Source: Paraglomus occultum
Taxonomy: Eukaryota > Glomeromycota > Glomeromycetes > Paraglomerales > Paraglomeraceae
Direction: 5' to 3'
NCBI GenBank assembly: GCA_910592205.1
Contig: CAJVPJ010000340.1
Span: 1 to 28,017 of the forward strand
DNA length: 28,017 bases
Shown here piece after piece: positions 1 through 11,590 of this stretch (the stretch's first letter is position 1; each line of letters opens with the position of its first letter). The position numbers and the translations under genes are program-made. Under the pieces are notes generated by a model. The model was not told the DNA's origin. It saw only the letters and a program-made list of their open reading frames with translations, and ran no database searches.

Positions 1-840
1 TGATTTGCACACGACCCAATCATACTGCAGTCTTAATCATGTGACTGCCCTTTTTTTTCGCCATCACTGACTCATTATCCACCCTCTTCCAAGCTCACGA
101 GAGAAATGAAATATTTATCCGAAGTAGATACCAATAAGTTATCATAATGATAGTATCTTTCATCGTATTCGCTATCATATTAATATCTATCTATCTTGTG
201 AATAATGTGGTAAATCGACCATTTCCGAATAAAAATTATGTAATTATAATATTATTCTGGCGCCTACTGTTATCAAAGAATGCTAGCAAAAATTACCCAC
301 AACATATCCACAACAAAAGAAAGTGAGCAATTATATTCGAACATTTACGAGGTAGTTCGTTCCGCGAGGCCTTACTTTTAAATTGATATGTGTAATTCTT
401 AGTAATTCTTTTATCGTTTTGACAAACTTTTCTATTATTCTTTAGCTTATATTAAAATACAAAATAATTGTCATTATGCTATTACTATTATTAATATTAA
501 TCCAACATAAAAAGATTGCAATTGAATATTAAAATTTTTTTCTGTTCTTCATTTGCTTTTAAAATCTCATTTGCTATTAGTTAATTTATTTTAAACAATT
601 GTGGGCTTAGTTCTCATTTCAATCGAGCACGCTGTTGTGAACAAAAGTTCCTCGCGATAGCATTTCAATAGAATTAATTGTTTGTGTGATGTGATTTGTT
701 AATAATGTTATTATTACTATTAATAACTTTTATAAAATTCCCATGTGATGTGCTGAGAGATCACCGTGGCGGATATTGTGGCTTATATATATTTATCAAA
801 GCCCCCTGAAGCCAAGTACTTGTTAAACTAACAACTGACG
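1..840. other. Gene-free 5' region, GCN5 upstream
   Basis: This stretch is AT-rich and I see no coding sequence or RNA gene in it on either strand. The last part is the promoter and 5' leader of GCN5. A TATA-like run (TATATATAT, about 784-792) lies some 50 nt before the GCN5 start codon. Confidence 0.5.
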
Positions 841-1997
841 ATGGAGTCCAAGCAAGATTCTCTGAGAAAGTCTGAGGAAATCGAATTCTTAAATATATAT
901 AATGATAGAAAGTCAGAATCATTGATATTGCTTACCAGCGTCAAAAATTTGTTCTTCATTCAACTGCCAAACATGCCCAAGACTTACATTACGCGAGTAG
1001 TGTACGATTTCAACCATCGTAGTATGATAGTAAAGAAAAAAAGCTCCACAACAAAGGTTCTCGGTGCCATAACATATCGCCCTTTTCTTGAGAGAAAGTT
1101 TGCTGAGATAGTTTTTTGCGCTGTCGATTCCGACGAGCAAGTCAAAGGTTATGGTTCGCGTCTAATGAACCAATTCAAGGACTATATAACAACCCACTCC
1201 GATATAACCCATTTCCTAACGTACGCGGACGATCTGGCTATTGGTTTCTTTAAGAGGAACGGATTTAGCACAGAAATTACTCTAGAGTATTCGATATGGG
1301 CAAAACATATAAAGGACTATACGGGCGGAACACTGATGCAGGTATTTGACTTTTATCGCGAATCATTCTCTTGCCATTTGCGTTTGATTCGTCTTTTACC
1401 GTGTTTGATTTGTCTTGCACGCTCTTACGTCAACACACGCAAACATACCAGTGCCGTCTTATTCCTAGAGTGAAGTATGTAGAGGCACGACAAACACTTG
1501 AATCTCAACGTCTAGCAGTGAAAGACAAGCTTAAAGAAAAATACGCTACTATTACGAAACAATCAGGGCTGAAGTTTTCAAAGAGTGATGGGAAATACGA
1601 TCCGCTATCTATTCCTGGAGTAAAGGAAGCAGGATGGACGCCGGAAATGGAGATGCGCGCACGAAAGACTATATGCCTACCTCACTACAGGACCATGGTC
1701 ACTGTGTTGGAGGCACTAAAAGAGCAAAATTGTGCATGGCCGTTTCGAGAACCAGTAGACGCGAAAATTGTTTCTGATTATTATGATGTTATTAAACAGC
1801 CAATGGATCTCTCGACTCTCGAGAAAAATCTGAAAAATGACAAGTACCAGACTATAAAGCAGTTTGCGGATGATGTACAGAAAATATTTGACAATTGTCG
1901 AATATATAATGCAAAAAATACACTTTACTATGCCGCAGCAGATGAGCTAGAGGGATTTTTTAGGAATAAGATGCATGAAGAAGGTGTAAGGCTCTAA
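841..1997 (+). CDS. GCN5: GCN5 histone acetyltransferase
   Basis: Exons 841-1341 and 1452-1997 (intron GT-AG, 110 nt) give 348 residues. It is the catalytic subunit of SAGA/ADA-type complexes and transfers acetyl from acetyl-CoA to histone H3 lysines in the nucleus. The N-terminal half is the GNAT domain. Glu89 in AEIVFCAV is the expected general base, and QVKGYGS (100-106) is the acetyl-CoA loop. The C-terminal half (about 245-340) is a bromodomain, with the WPF shelf (263-265) and the acetyl-lysine-binding Asn320 in IYN. The splice joins GGTLMQ to CRLIPRVKY exactly as in family members; unspliced, the frame would stop at 1473. The protein is shorter than yeast Gcn5 (439 residues), lacking most of its N-terminal extension. 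Both active-site regions look intact. Confidence 0.93.
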
Positions 1998-2766
1998 GTA
2001 AGGTACGAGCGGGAGCGAGGGAGGGAGAGAGAGAGAATGTGTATGCGTGAGTGAGACTTGTACGGACATGTGACATTTTCGAGTGTGCGTAATCAAAATT
2101 TGCAGATAATGAAGGCAAATAGTGAAGGTAATTAGTGTTTAGTATGTAATGAGCCATACAGATAAACTTTTAATACTGCTTTACACAAAGCCACACTTCC
2201 AGCAGCTAATTCTGTTCTTAAAGAAATTCGTGATTCCGGTAAGTCGGATATTTTTATTATGTTTCAATAAGGGTTGCAACTAGTGGATTATAACGCGATA
2301 CAATACAATTGCTCATCATATTTAGTGTGCTTGGAAACAGTTGGTATAAAACTCATTACGTCAGATACGAATCAAGGTCAACAGTGTATGTGAAATGTTG
2401 TGCCACATGACACAAGATTGATAACAAGAGTTGGAAAGCAAGATTTGTTTGTATGTGTGCGCTTTTGATTCTGCATTGTTTTCTAAATTACATATAATTT
2501 ATGGCAAGTCGGATTCAAGCGACATGATAGAGTGCGGAAAAAAAGGGGGCCTGCGTGATCTTGATGGATTGCGGCTTTTTACGGGTATCACGCTAATTAA
2601 TTAGTTTATTGTTCGACTGTTCATGCGAAAGATGCACAATGATATTACGGCAACAAGCATTATAGTGCCATTGACGGTAGAGTAAGAGTTATACTGGGTG
2701 TTTATCAGTCTTAGCTTCTTCATTGAATAAACTTTATTTTTATTCTTGTAACGAATTCTATAATAT
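1998..2766. other. Intergenic region between GCN5 and the CX9C gene
   Basis: This is the shared 3' region of two convergent genes. It starts with a purine-rich low-complexity run (GAGCGGGAGCGAGGGAGGG and following, about 2009-2038). I see no supported gene inside it. Confidence 0.5.
2733..2744 (-). terminator. Polyadenylation signals of the CX9C gene
   Basis: Two adjacent AATAAA hexamers are read on the minus strand (TTTATT at 2733-2738 and 2739-2744). They lie 23-34 nt past the stop codon at 2767, the usual spacing for 3' end formation. Confidence 0.6.
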
Positions 2767-3520
2767 TTAGGCGTCTTGTTGTTTTGCAGAATCATTTTGC
2801 CCAATGCGATCGGCTTCCCATAACATACGCTCATTTTGTTCCTTTGTATTATATGGTGCACCATACCCCAAGTCTTGCAGTATCACCTGAAAAGAACATG
2901 ATCATGTACTGTTGTTTGTTGCCGTACAATTTGAAATTGCCCCCCCCCCCCCTCCCTCTCTCTCTTTTTTCATTACTGACCTTCTGATCATCGAAACATT
3001 TCCAAAATTTCTTTCTAGCTCCTTGACATAAAGTTGCTTTATCGAACCAACTTCCTTTTATAAAACATTCTTGCAAATCTGAATGAAGATCTGAACAGTT
3101 CAATAAGGCTGCCTCATGGATCTCACGTTTCTGATCAAATACCCCTTTGTTTACTTTCGGTACAATGCTATCAGGTTTATCGTCTATTTTCTCTCGTAGC
3201 TGGTTATCCCTAATAATTTTATTATCTTCAAATAGCAGAGGATTAATGGTCGGGGCATCAGCAATGTCTGACAGAAAAGATTTATCAGATTTGGGGCTGT
3301 TATCCGTCCAAGCCTGAGCATTTGATTTAGCAGATTCAGAAGCGTTGGACGGCGGAGGAGTCGAGGGTAAATCAGAATTTAGTGACGGGTCATACTTTGG
3401 TTGTGATTTTTTCAAAAAATCGCCAAGTGAGGAATTCAATGAATCTATGTATGAATCTATGTAATCTCGTGCGGTTTTCCGGTCCTCTGATGGATTTGTG
3501 CGGTTCGATTCATCAACCAT
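2767..3520 (-). CDS. Twin CX9C (CHCH) protein, likely mitochondrial IMS
   Basis: Exons 3520-2981 and 2886-2767 (94-nt GT-AG intron) give 219 residues. Without splicing the frame runs through the intron and loses the conserved C-terminus. The N-terminal 130 residues are low-complexity, Ser/Asp/Pro-rich and probably disordered. Residues 140-180 hold a perfect twin CX9C motif: Cys142-X9-Cys152 and Cys165-X9-Cys175, 12 residues apart. Proteins of this type are usually imported into the mitochondrial intermembrane space by Mia40, where two disulfides staple a helical hairpin. The following segment, ILQDLGYGAPYNTKEQNER, resembles uncharacterised CHCH proteins widespread in fungi; I cannot assign a yeast name. 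The gene is divergent from VTC4, with 448 bp between start codons. Confidence 0.8.
2940..2970. repeat. C13 homopolymer and pyrimidine tract in an intron
   Basis: Thirteen consecutive C (2940-2952) are followed by CT-rich sequence and T6, all inside the intron of the twin CX9C gene, close to its 5' splice site. On the coding strand it is a purine-rich G13 run. Confidence 0.85.
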
Positions 3521-3968
3521 TATCTGGTATAGATGGTTTTTGCCTTGGGCGCAAAATTGTTGCGACGCAGGTGGTGTGACATTGTGACGTTATTGGACCA
3601 CTATTATTGCTATATTAATTTTCTCACATAGAACGCTAACATTATCTGTTTACACTGTTGATTGGTCAATCAACGATCTCTTTCCAAGATAAGGAGATCC
3701 CAATGAAAAATAAACTTGAGATTTGCATTCCCTCTCCCATGTCAATCCTACCAGTTTTTCTTGCTACATATGTGCCTCGCTTGTTACACATACACATTTG
3801 GCAAACATCTCATTCCATACTTTGAATCAACGGAATATCGTTTCTCGTTGAAACGCCCACAGTAGCCGCTCGTGCTACCCAAATATTATTAGTCTTTTCT
3901 TTACAGTAACAAATAAATAAAGTGGAGACTTTGCAATTCTTCGACGACTATAAACCCCCCCTCCCAAC
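3521..3968. promoter_or_regulatory. Divergent promoter region, CX9C gene / VTC4
   Basis: This interval separates two divergent start codons and must hold both promoters and 5' leaders. ATTGG/CCAAT-type pentamers occur near 3592 and 3661. A TGACGT element lies near 3586. No CACGTG (Pho4-type) site is present here. The assignment rests on position, not on a known factor. Confidence 0.4.
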
Positions 3969-6669
3969 ATGAAATTCGGATCACAGTTAAAGGGCTCTTT
4001 ATATAGAGAGTGGGCAGAATTTTACCTTGACTATGACGGGTTGAAGAAACATTTGAAGAGAGGGGAGAAACAGGAAAGAGGGTATACGGAAAAGGACGAG
4101 AGCGATTTTGTGGAGAAATTGGATAAAGAGTTGGAGAAGGTATGCATGTCGGGTGACGGAGATTCCATGATTATTGTACGTTTGATTCACAACATTCTCT
4201 GGGATATTTGTAGATATATAACTTTCGACTTGCAAAATACGAAGAAATCCAAGAACGTGTTCAGAATTGCGAAAATGCCGTAACATCAATAAGTAGAAGT
4301 CCCTCAATGAGCGTCCCGGATAGGTATGCAGAAGTAGAACGTGAGATCAATGCCATCACCGAGGAATTGAACGAGTTGTCCAAATACGCGAGACTGAATT
4401 ACACGGGCATTATAAAAATTGTCAAGAAACACGATAGGTAAATATGCATAATTCACGTAATTCGCTTTCAATAAGCTTTTTTCCTAATTTATCTATTCTT
4501 CTTTTTCGAAAAGGCGGACCCGTTACATTCTTAGACCAATGTTTAATGTCCGTCTAAACGCAAAACCGTTCTATAAAGAGACCTACGAGCCGATCATTGT
4601 TCAACTCTCCCGTCTTTACCATATAGTTCACACCGGTCTTGGAATAGATCAGATGTCATCACAAATCTCTTCTACACCCTCGTTCTCATTTTCGTCATCG
4701 TGGCATCCTCCCCATACAGAACGGATCTCGCGTCACTCGTATAAATTTTGGGTTCATCCTAACAATATCATGGAAGTCCGTACCACCATCCTCCGCCATC
4801 TACCCGTATTAATATATAAAACTAGTTCGGATTCGTCGATAACTTCGGTCTATTTTGACAATCAGTCCTTTGAGTTGTACCAGGATAAAATTGATCACAA
4901 AGACGGGGAGCAACTAATAAGGCTGCGGTGGTATGGGTCAAGAGAGCATGCGAGAAAGATATTTGTCGAGAAGAAAGTCAAACGTTTGGGAGAAGAAGAA
5001 GTCAAAGATAGAGTTATGATTAAGGACAAGAATATGAGCGCGTTCTTGAATGGAACGTGGTCGCTGGAAAAGAGGATCGAAAAGATGAGAGAGATTCCTG
5101 GAAAGTCTGAAGAAGATGTCGAACGATTCAAAGAGTTTGTCGCCGATGTTCAAACTACGATAAAGCGAAAAACCCTCGAGCCTGGTGAGTGATCATATCA
5201 ACAACAGGATGTTGGAAAAAACGAGCACATTTTTTCCTAACATTCTTCAATATCTTTCAGTCCTTTGTTCACATTACAATCGCATGGCATTCCAAATTCC
5301 GGGCGATGGCCGCGTGCGTATTACTCTCGATACCAACTTGGTTTTGATAAGAGAGGATAATTTTGATACTATCCGACGCCCGGAAGACAACTGGCACCGG
5401 CCCGATATGGATGACGAGAATTATCCGTTTAATAAACTACCGGCTTCGGATATTGTGAGATTCCCATATGCGGTCTTGGAAGTAAAATTGAATCTTGAAG
5501 CGGGCAAACGAGAACCTGCATGGGTTATGGAGCTGATGAAGAGTCATCTGGTGAGTTGGGTTGAAGGGAGAGGAGGGTACAAAACCAAGTCGGGTATTTT
5601 CTGACGAAAATGAATTGCTTATGATTTTGTAATAGGTCGAGGAAGCGCCACAGTTTTCAAAATATGTCCATGGTATAGCGACGTTATTCACATCTCAAGC
5701 GCCGTCGTTACCATTCTGGGTACCGTCACTTTATTTGCGTTTTCTCATTTCCCAATTACCAATCAATTTCTGATACAAACCATGCGTCTTAATCTCGATG
5801 AATATAGCTCCCGAATATTGACAAGGACATTTTGAAACCACCAAACGATCGCACCACATCTTACGATGCTTATGACGATGACGAAACGCCCTCCACTTCC
5901 ACCTCCAAACCATTAAATATTCAACCACAAGCACGTTCACGACGTGTACCGTCACGTAACGCCAAGCCGATGTACGTAGAAGTTGTTGGCGATAATTCCC
6001 AAAGGCAACGTAAAAAGAAAGATAAAGGCAAAGCTGTGGCGTGCTCGCCGTCTTCGGACGACGAACCGCATGAAGATAGCACTTATCGAAATGATCGAGT
6101 TTCCCCTTCGGGACCGTTATCTCTGGACACGATCAGGCGATTCTTTACAAAATCTCAACGCAGATCGCCGTCTCCGGTGAAATTGCCTCCGGGTATTAGT
6201 CCCCCGAAAAAAGCCAAAGAAGCGCTTCGAATAGAACCGAAAGTTTATTTGGCCAACGAGAGAACGTTCTTCGCATGGTTGAGGTTTAGCGTGCTATTGG
6301 GTACTTTTGCGTTGGCCTTGTTCAATGCTGGAGGAGATGAACCTGTTGGAAAGTTCTGTGGATTATTGTATAGTCTAATCAGTCTATCTGTACTGATCTA
6401 TGCGTTGCTTCAGTATCATCAGAGGACCAGACTAATCAAGTCTAGCTATGGCGGACCGTATGGTAAGTTTATGAAATGTTGTGACATGGAGCATTTAATT
6501 TGAGAGTATAAAAATAGGAATAAACTCTAATGCGATAGACTAATGTCATTATTTCTTTTTTGCAGATGATTTGGTTACCCCAACCCTTGTTTGTGGATCA
6601 CTATTTGTGGCTGTCGGCCTTAATTTCTGGTTAAAACTTGGTCCCAAAATGGTTGAGGGACAAAATTGA
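3969..6669 (+). CDS. VTC4: VTC4 polyphosphate polymerase
   Basis: Seven exons (3969-4139, 4214-4437, 4514-5184, 5261-5550, 5636-5719, 5808-6462, 6566-6669) give 732 residues; yeast Vtc4 has 721. It is the catalytic subunit of the vacuolar transporter chaperone complex, which makes inorganic polyphosphate from ATP and feeds it into the vacuole or acidocalcisomes. Order of parts: SPX domain (1 to about 160, the inositol-pyrophosphate sensor); catalytic tunnel domain (about 205-485); a basic, Ser/Pro-rich linker (490-620); and a DUF202 membrane part with three helices near 640-655, 661-681 and 703-722. The catalytic residues are all visible: Arg268 and Arg270 in RLRW, the EKK at 284-286, Arg363, Arg375, Glu429 and Lys431 in LEVKL, and Lys461. 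That argues for VTC4 rather than the non-catalytic VTC2/3. Polyphosphate is the main form in which mycorrhizal fungi move phosphate. Confidence 0.95.
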
Positions 6670-7031
6670 CATTAATGTTTTTAGTATTAGGAAGATCACG
6701 TTTCTCTTTATAATTCTATCTCATGTTACATCTTAATATGTTATCTTTCCGCGTGATTAACGCCGCCTAGGCAGAAAATAAAACGCGTAAATATCTTCGC
6801 GCACGTGCTGGCATGATAATTGATCCGCAATATCCCAACGCACGTGAAACTCTAGTCGGCGTAAATCAGTAAGGCTCAGCCCCTAAATATATTATTGTTG
6901 TTCTGGACACAACAGCTAGCTAGCTTCCAAAACTTACCCTTTGATCATAAAATACGACTCTTTAGTTGCAATTCTAAATATATTACCCGATTTCATTTGG
7001 TTATATATTCTGCTGCTTTTATACATTACCA
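6670..7031. promoter_or_regulatory. VTC4 3' region and upstream region of the next gene
   Basis: AATAAA at 6777-6782 is the likely VTC4 polyadenylation signal. Two CACGTG palindromes follow (6802-6807 and 6841-6846). The remainder is the 5' region of the gene starting at 7032. Confidence 0.45.
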
Positions 7032-8226
7032 ATGAACCACTCGATATCACCATACAATCCCAGACTTGCTAATCCTTTTGCACAGCCAAAGAAATTGCCT
7101 GTCCCTGATTATAATAAACCCATAGTAGTAGCGCCGGAGAACAATCATTTGGGCACTTTCGATCAGATAAGAAAGTCTTATGGAAATCAGCAAGTAAAGG
7201 CGAACGATTGGTGGATGTGGATAAGAAGTTGGCAGGAAAAAGTTGCGCTCGAGGCAATGGGTAAGAGCAGGAATTTGATTATCTCGATATGAAAGGGAGA
7301 ATGAATGGTAATAGTAAGGATATAGTGGCATTACTATTACCATTACCAAAAGTTTCATAAATAGTAGTTTACCACTAATTAATGGTGCGATATAGTCAGT
7401 GTAATACGTGAATGGTCATACAGATTATCATTATTATGGTTGTGTCGTAAAGAGAAAAGCCGTTATTATTCTTCTTATTATTATGGGTTATTAGTATTAG
7501 TAAAAGTTAATTCTTAGAGATTAACAATAGGTAGTAAATGCTATATTCAAGATAAGGTTGCACTAACATTGACCATGGTTTGCAGAGTTGCAAACTAGGA
7601 AGCAACGCCGTGCAGAGGAAAAGAAGCTACGCGATATCGAGTTAATGAAGAAGGAGCATCTCATAAAGCAAGAGAATACTGCAACAGTCAATCATAATAT
7701 AAATGACAATCATTTGATGGACACTAACACTAATGTTAACACTAATGCACACACTAATACTAACGCCAACGCACACACAAGCACTAACGCTAATACGTAC
7801 ACGCATATAAACACATACACGCATATAAACACATACACGCATGTAAACACACACACGCACATTAACACATACACACACGCTAACACATATTCTAACAATA
7901 TGATTGCAAATCACGTCGGCAATTTGGAAGATAACGCCCAAAGACATTTATCTGCAACAAATAAAGAGGTTTCACAGATGACTGTTGACGAAACAATACA
8001 ACCATCCTCCAATTCTTTACTTCCCAAACACCTTAGTAACACAGTCACTCAGCCTGTTGAAACAGAGGAACAACAAGAAAAACGATCTCGCCGTGTAAGG
8101 AGACGCAAAACTAAATCTGGAGATATATCAAAGAAATCAACTGGTATAGAAAAGCCTGTCCGAAAAGCTCGAAGGCCTAGAACACGTAAGCGGAAAACAG
8201 AGGCTGGCATTGTATCAGTTGGGTAA
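7032..8226 (+). CDS. Unrecognised basic protein with Thr/His/Asn repeat
   Basis: Exons 7032-7260 and 7586-8226 (325-nt GT-AG intron, long for this window) give 289 residues. I do not recognise the family. The first 76 residues are compact and rich in Pro, Asn and Trp (NDWWMWIRSWQEKVALEAM). Residues 77-107 are a charged, probably helical stretch (RKQRRAEEKKLRDIELMKK). Residues 122-181 are a repeat of Asn-Thr-Tyr-Thr-His-Ile type made by 18-bp DNA units. The last 48 residues are strongly basic (RRVRRRKTKS, RRPRTRKRK), like a nuclear localisation or nucleic-acid-binding tail. The exon join is supported by a consensus donor and acceptor, by phase, and by an open frame on both sides. Nuclear location is an inference. 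Confidence 0.65.
7720..7892 (+). repeat. Coding minisatellite, 18-bp units
   Basis: Direct repeats of roughly ACGCATATAAACACATAC (18 bp) run through 7798-7875, preceded by shorter ACTAAYGCNAAC-type units. All keep the reading frame and encode Asn-Thr-Tyr-Thr-His-(Ile/Val/Ala) motifs. Copies are nearly identical at 7800-7850 and more diverged at the edges, the pattern of recent slippage. Confidence 0.85.
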
Positions 8227-10072
8227 TGAATAATTGGGATGGGCGAGACAAAATCATATGATTATGCAAGAAAATTAGCAGTATAGATGAGTCGATTCGA
8301 TAGTTTTTGGATGGGTTCTTTTCCCCGTTTTGAACGAGATTTTGGTTAAATTGGTTGTCTTTTATTGGACGTTTGTTGTTTTCATTTACTGACGCCAAGT
8401 AGTTCGGTTTGTTGATTCGTTTGTTATTGTTTGATAAAAACAACTAGATAATAACATAAGCCCTGTGTTATTGTCAGTGTCCGCAGTCTTGTGAGCAAGT
8501 TTTATGGTTGACGTTAGGCAGAAGCCTGCAAATTTGGAAACGCCCCGTTACTGCAAGGGTGTATATTACGAGTATCATATATTGACGACCTGTCAGCTTT
8601 TTTGCGATACCAATGCACCTTGCTTGTACAATGCTTAAACATTTAGTTGTCATCTTTATTTAGCAAACATGACCCTGACGATAGCACGTGCAATTGCGTT
8701 GACTGTAAATTCACAATAATTGTAGTTTGACCAAGACAATCTGTACGTAAATTCGATGGTTCGTGATTAAGCATATTTTCACTTCCGAGGAGAACATTAA
8801 TCTACAACATAATAATAATAATAAACAGTAACACTTATTTGGGATATAAGTAATTAAACGGTTTAATATTGACCCTCATGATAAAGTTTTGTGTCTTTTA
8901 TTACGTAAAGTCACACATAGCAGATGAGCGCTGCCCGGATACTCACATAGCATAAGCTGTTCAAGCATCTTTTGCTCCTGTAAACTTGCCCTGATCTTAC
9001 GGCTGGAATGACATTAATTTGTAGGTATTAGTGTGGTCATAATGTAAACTTTGCAAATTCCCTATAAAACGACATCAATAAAAGTGTTCTAACTCTTTCA
9101 ATACTTGGTCTTTTCTTCTTTTGTTTCTCGGCAACAAAAGAATATATAGCCCTTACCAAAGAAAGTTCGTGTGTTCCCGTTGTTGAGATTTCGGATTAGT
9201 ACAGCAAGTATGAATGGCGTAAACGATTAGCATGCTTCATTTCCGTGATGTCCGATTGACCCGAATATTTGGTTCCACCCCACGTGCAAATAATAAAAGC
9301 CTTGTTGTATCATTGTCCGTTTATAGTCATCACCATTAATTTATCCGAGATTAAATTCATTTTTTACCTCTTTGTTTACTTCATCCAGCAATAGGGTCTA
9401 TACTGCATTGCATATGCCTTAAACTGGCCAATAAAAACATTGCATCTGCGTGATGACAAGAAAAGATCCGCGCTCCGACATTCAAAATAAAGGGATACTT
9501 ATATTATTACAACACATCATTTGCATCAATTCCCTTCATCTTTTCCTTCATGTGTTTATTCGGTCGGTTATTTTGCTCTGACGCTGAACGTTACTCCTAC
9601 ATTCTTCTTGCTCTTTATTCTGCAGTGTTTCAATTTCCCAATTTGTCTAATAATCACTGCAACAAATAGGTTTTTCGATGATCTCGCCCAACTATGGATA
9701 TTTCCTGCGTAAAATGTTACTTAACGATTGTAAACTCATATGATGACAACACTTATAAATATGCTTGCTTTCCCAAATCAAAAAACCTCCATCGCCGCAT
9801 ACTTAACAAGCTTGATTGCTTTGTCAATACCTTCCTTTCACCTATAACCACTCCGTTCTCGCTCTACACAGGGCTAATTCACAAATCGTAAAGGGCTGGG
9901 TTCCCTACAATAATAATTCATACCAAAATACTTATATCGCACATTCATTCTGCCCTGTGTTAATATTAACCCATCGAGAAGCAGGAGTGGTTATATTCTT
10001 TCTTTAACATTTTTTAAATTTCTAACACCTAATACCTAAATTTCCGACTAATTCTTATTCATACTACTAAAG
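8227..10072. other. Long AT-rich intergenic region
   Basis: About 1.8 kb with no coding sequence I can support. It holds a short AAT microsatellite near 8810-8825 and one CACGTG at 9281-9286. The last few hundred bases are the lipase promoter and leader. Small open frames at 9521-10007 look random in composition. Confidence 0.5.
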
Positions 10073-11069
10073 ATGGCTGGGTTAAACATCAAATTAATAT
10101 TCTTGCTGGGATTCATTTCCGTAGTATTTAATCAATTCGTTGTCAATGCATCGCCCGTTGCGTATAGGCGCGATAATAGTACAAGTCAAGAACCTGTCTC
10201 GACAGACTTGGTCAATAACTTTAAATTATGGGTTCAATTCGCCAGGTAATTATACAAATGGCACAATTCTGATATTCGTATCATCGATTCCGTAACGTTT
10301 CATCCTAACTGAAAACCACTTTCAATTCTATCCCAGTGCTGCCTATTGCAATGTGACAAACTGGGATTGTGGCAAGGCTTGCAGAGGAGACACGACTGGC
10401 ACTCGCTTGATTAAATTCTTTAGCAAATCCAAACCAAATGACAACAACGGTTATGTTGCAGTTAATGACCAGTTTAAATCTATTATCGTCGCCTACCGTG
10501 GCACAGCAGACATCCAGTCATTTATCGAAGACATCAAATTTCTTGAGACGCCCTTCCCAGGTGTTCCGGGCGCCAAGGTACATGCTGGATTCTTGGCCGT
10601 GTACAACGATACCAGGGAGGAAATAACTCAAATCGTAAAGGATCAGGTGGCTCAGAATCCTGGCTATAATGTCATCAGCGTTGGTCACAGTCTTGGAGGA
10701 TCGCTGGCCCTTTTCCAGACTTTGGATTTGCTTGACACCCCTGGATTGTCGCCCGATAAATTGATGACATTCACATTTGGACAACCGCGTACTGGAAACG
10801 ACGCATTTGCCCAGTATGTCGAGTCTCTGCCGGTCAAAATCTATCGTCTTGTGAATAAGAATGACATCATTCCTCACCTTCCTCCTGAATCATTCGAGTA
10901 TGCTCACACCGCACCAGAGTTTTGGATTGATCCCACTGATCAAATGGTGGAATGTCAACAACTTGGTGGTGATAATTGTTCTGCTTCGCAACCACCGCTA
11001 AATTTGACTATTCTTAGTCACGCGAAGTACTTTGACACTGCATTCTTGTTAACATGTCTTGTTAAGTAG
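10073..11069 (+). CDS. Secreted class 3 lipase
   Basis: Exons 10073-10245 and 10337-11069 (91-nt intron) give 301 residues. It belongs to the fungal lipase class 3 family (Rhizomucor miehei lipase / feruloyl esterase A group), alpha/beta hydrolases that cleave ester bonds of acylglycerols or related substrates. The start at 10073 gives an N-terminal signal peptide, with hydrophobic core LIFLLGFISVVF and likely cleavage after VNASP or nearby. The nucleophile elbow GHSLGG puts the catalytic Ser at 176; Asp234 (NKNDIIPHLP) and His286 (LSHAKYF) complete the triad. AYRGT (110-114) is the usual oxyanion-side motif. Cysteines are paired in number, and NDT, NCS and NLT are possible glycosylation sites. 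The exact substrate cannot be read from sequence. AATAAA at 11137-11142 is its likely polyadenylation signal. Confidence 0.93.
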
Positions 11070-11590
11070 CTGCGCTAATAGTCTAGTGTTTTAATGTAAT
11101 TAATAGTGGAGAGATGTAAAAAGTCACTCAAACTATAATAAACACAATCGCACGATCACACGATCTAACCCTAATACATGGTGAAAAGTTAATTACTGTC
11201 AATTGAAAGGAAATATCCTTCGTCTCTTACCACAAGGCCGACATTCGTGACTTTGCACATTGAACTTTCAAATATTTTTAGCTGCGCATTTATAAACATT
11301 CTCTCTGGTCTAACGTGAAATGATGCTATTAGAAAGTGATTGTTGAATCAGTATCTTGGTAAAAAGCCCTCGGTAATGATTTTAATGGCGAGTTGTTGAA
11401 TAATCATCTTCGCAATGATCAATTTTAATTATAATGTACGGCGAGTATGCGACGATCTGATCTGCAACTTGGTGCGACATCTCTTATTGATGCCGGAATC
11501 ACTTAATTGATTTACTGCCAGTCGTAATCTCTCTCCCTGTACCGTTTTGAAACGCGCGCGCGGCATCTACACCCACATTTTAATCACAAC
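11070..11590. other. Intergenic region between lipase and importin gene
   Basis: It contains the lipase 3' end (AATAAA at 11137-11142) and the importin promoter, with a CG-rich run (ACGCGCGCGCGGC, about 11552-11564) shortly before the start codon. No gene is seen. Confidence 0.5.

Noticed and set aside
2165..2270. A 33-codon open stretch (TFNTALHKATLPAANSVL and on) followed by GGTAAGT
   Set aside because: It looks exon-like and has a perfect donor. I found no partner exon or start, no family match, and it sits between two convergent gene ends.
4895..5153. Minus-strand frames opposite VTC4 exon 3
   Set aside because: They are shadows of the catalytic domain exon and have no independent support.
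8947..9002. Possible minus-strand exon (KIRASLQEQKMLEQLML) between a CAG acceptor and GTGAGT donor
   Set aside because: It is only 56 nt, and no neighbouring exons could be found in 8227-10072 to form a gene.
10518..10877. 119-codon minus-strand frame inside the lipase gene
   Set aside because: It is the antisense shadow of a confidently assigned lipase exon.
11166..11175. CTAACCCTAA, telomere-like
   Set aside because: There are fewer than two repeat units and no further copies nearby, so it does not mark a telomere or an interstitial array.
11213..11220. Another ATATCCTT match, the U12 donor motif
   Set aside because: It lies in the lipase-importin intergenic region with no coding frame around it, so there is nothing to show it is a splice site.
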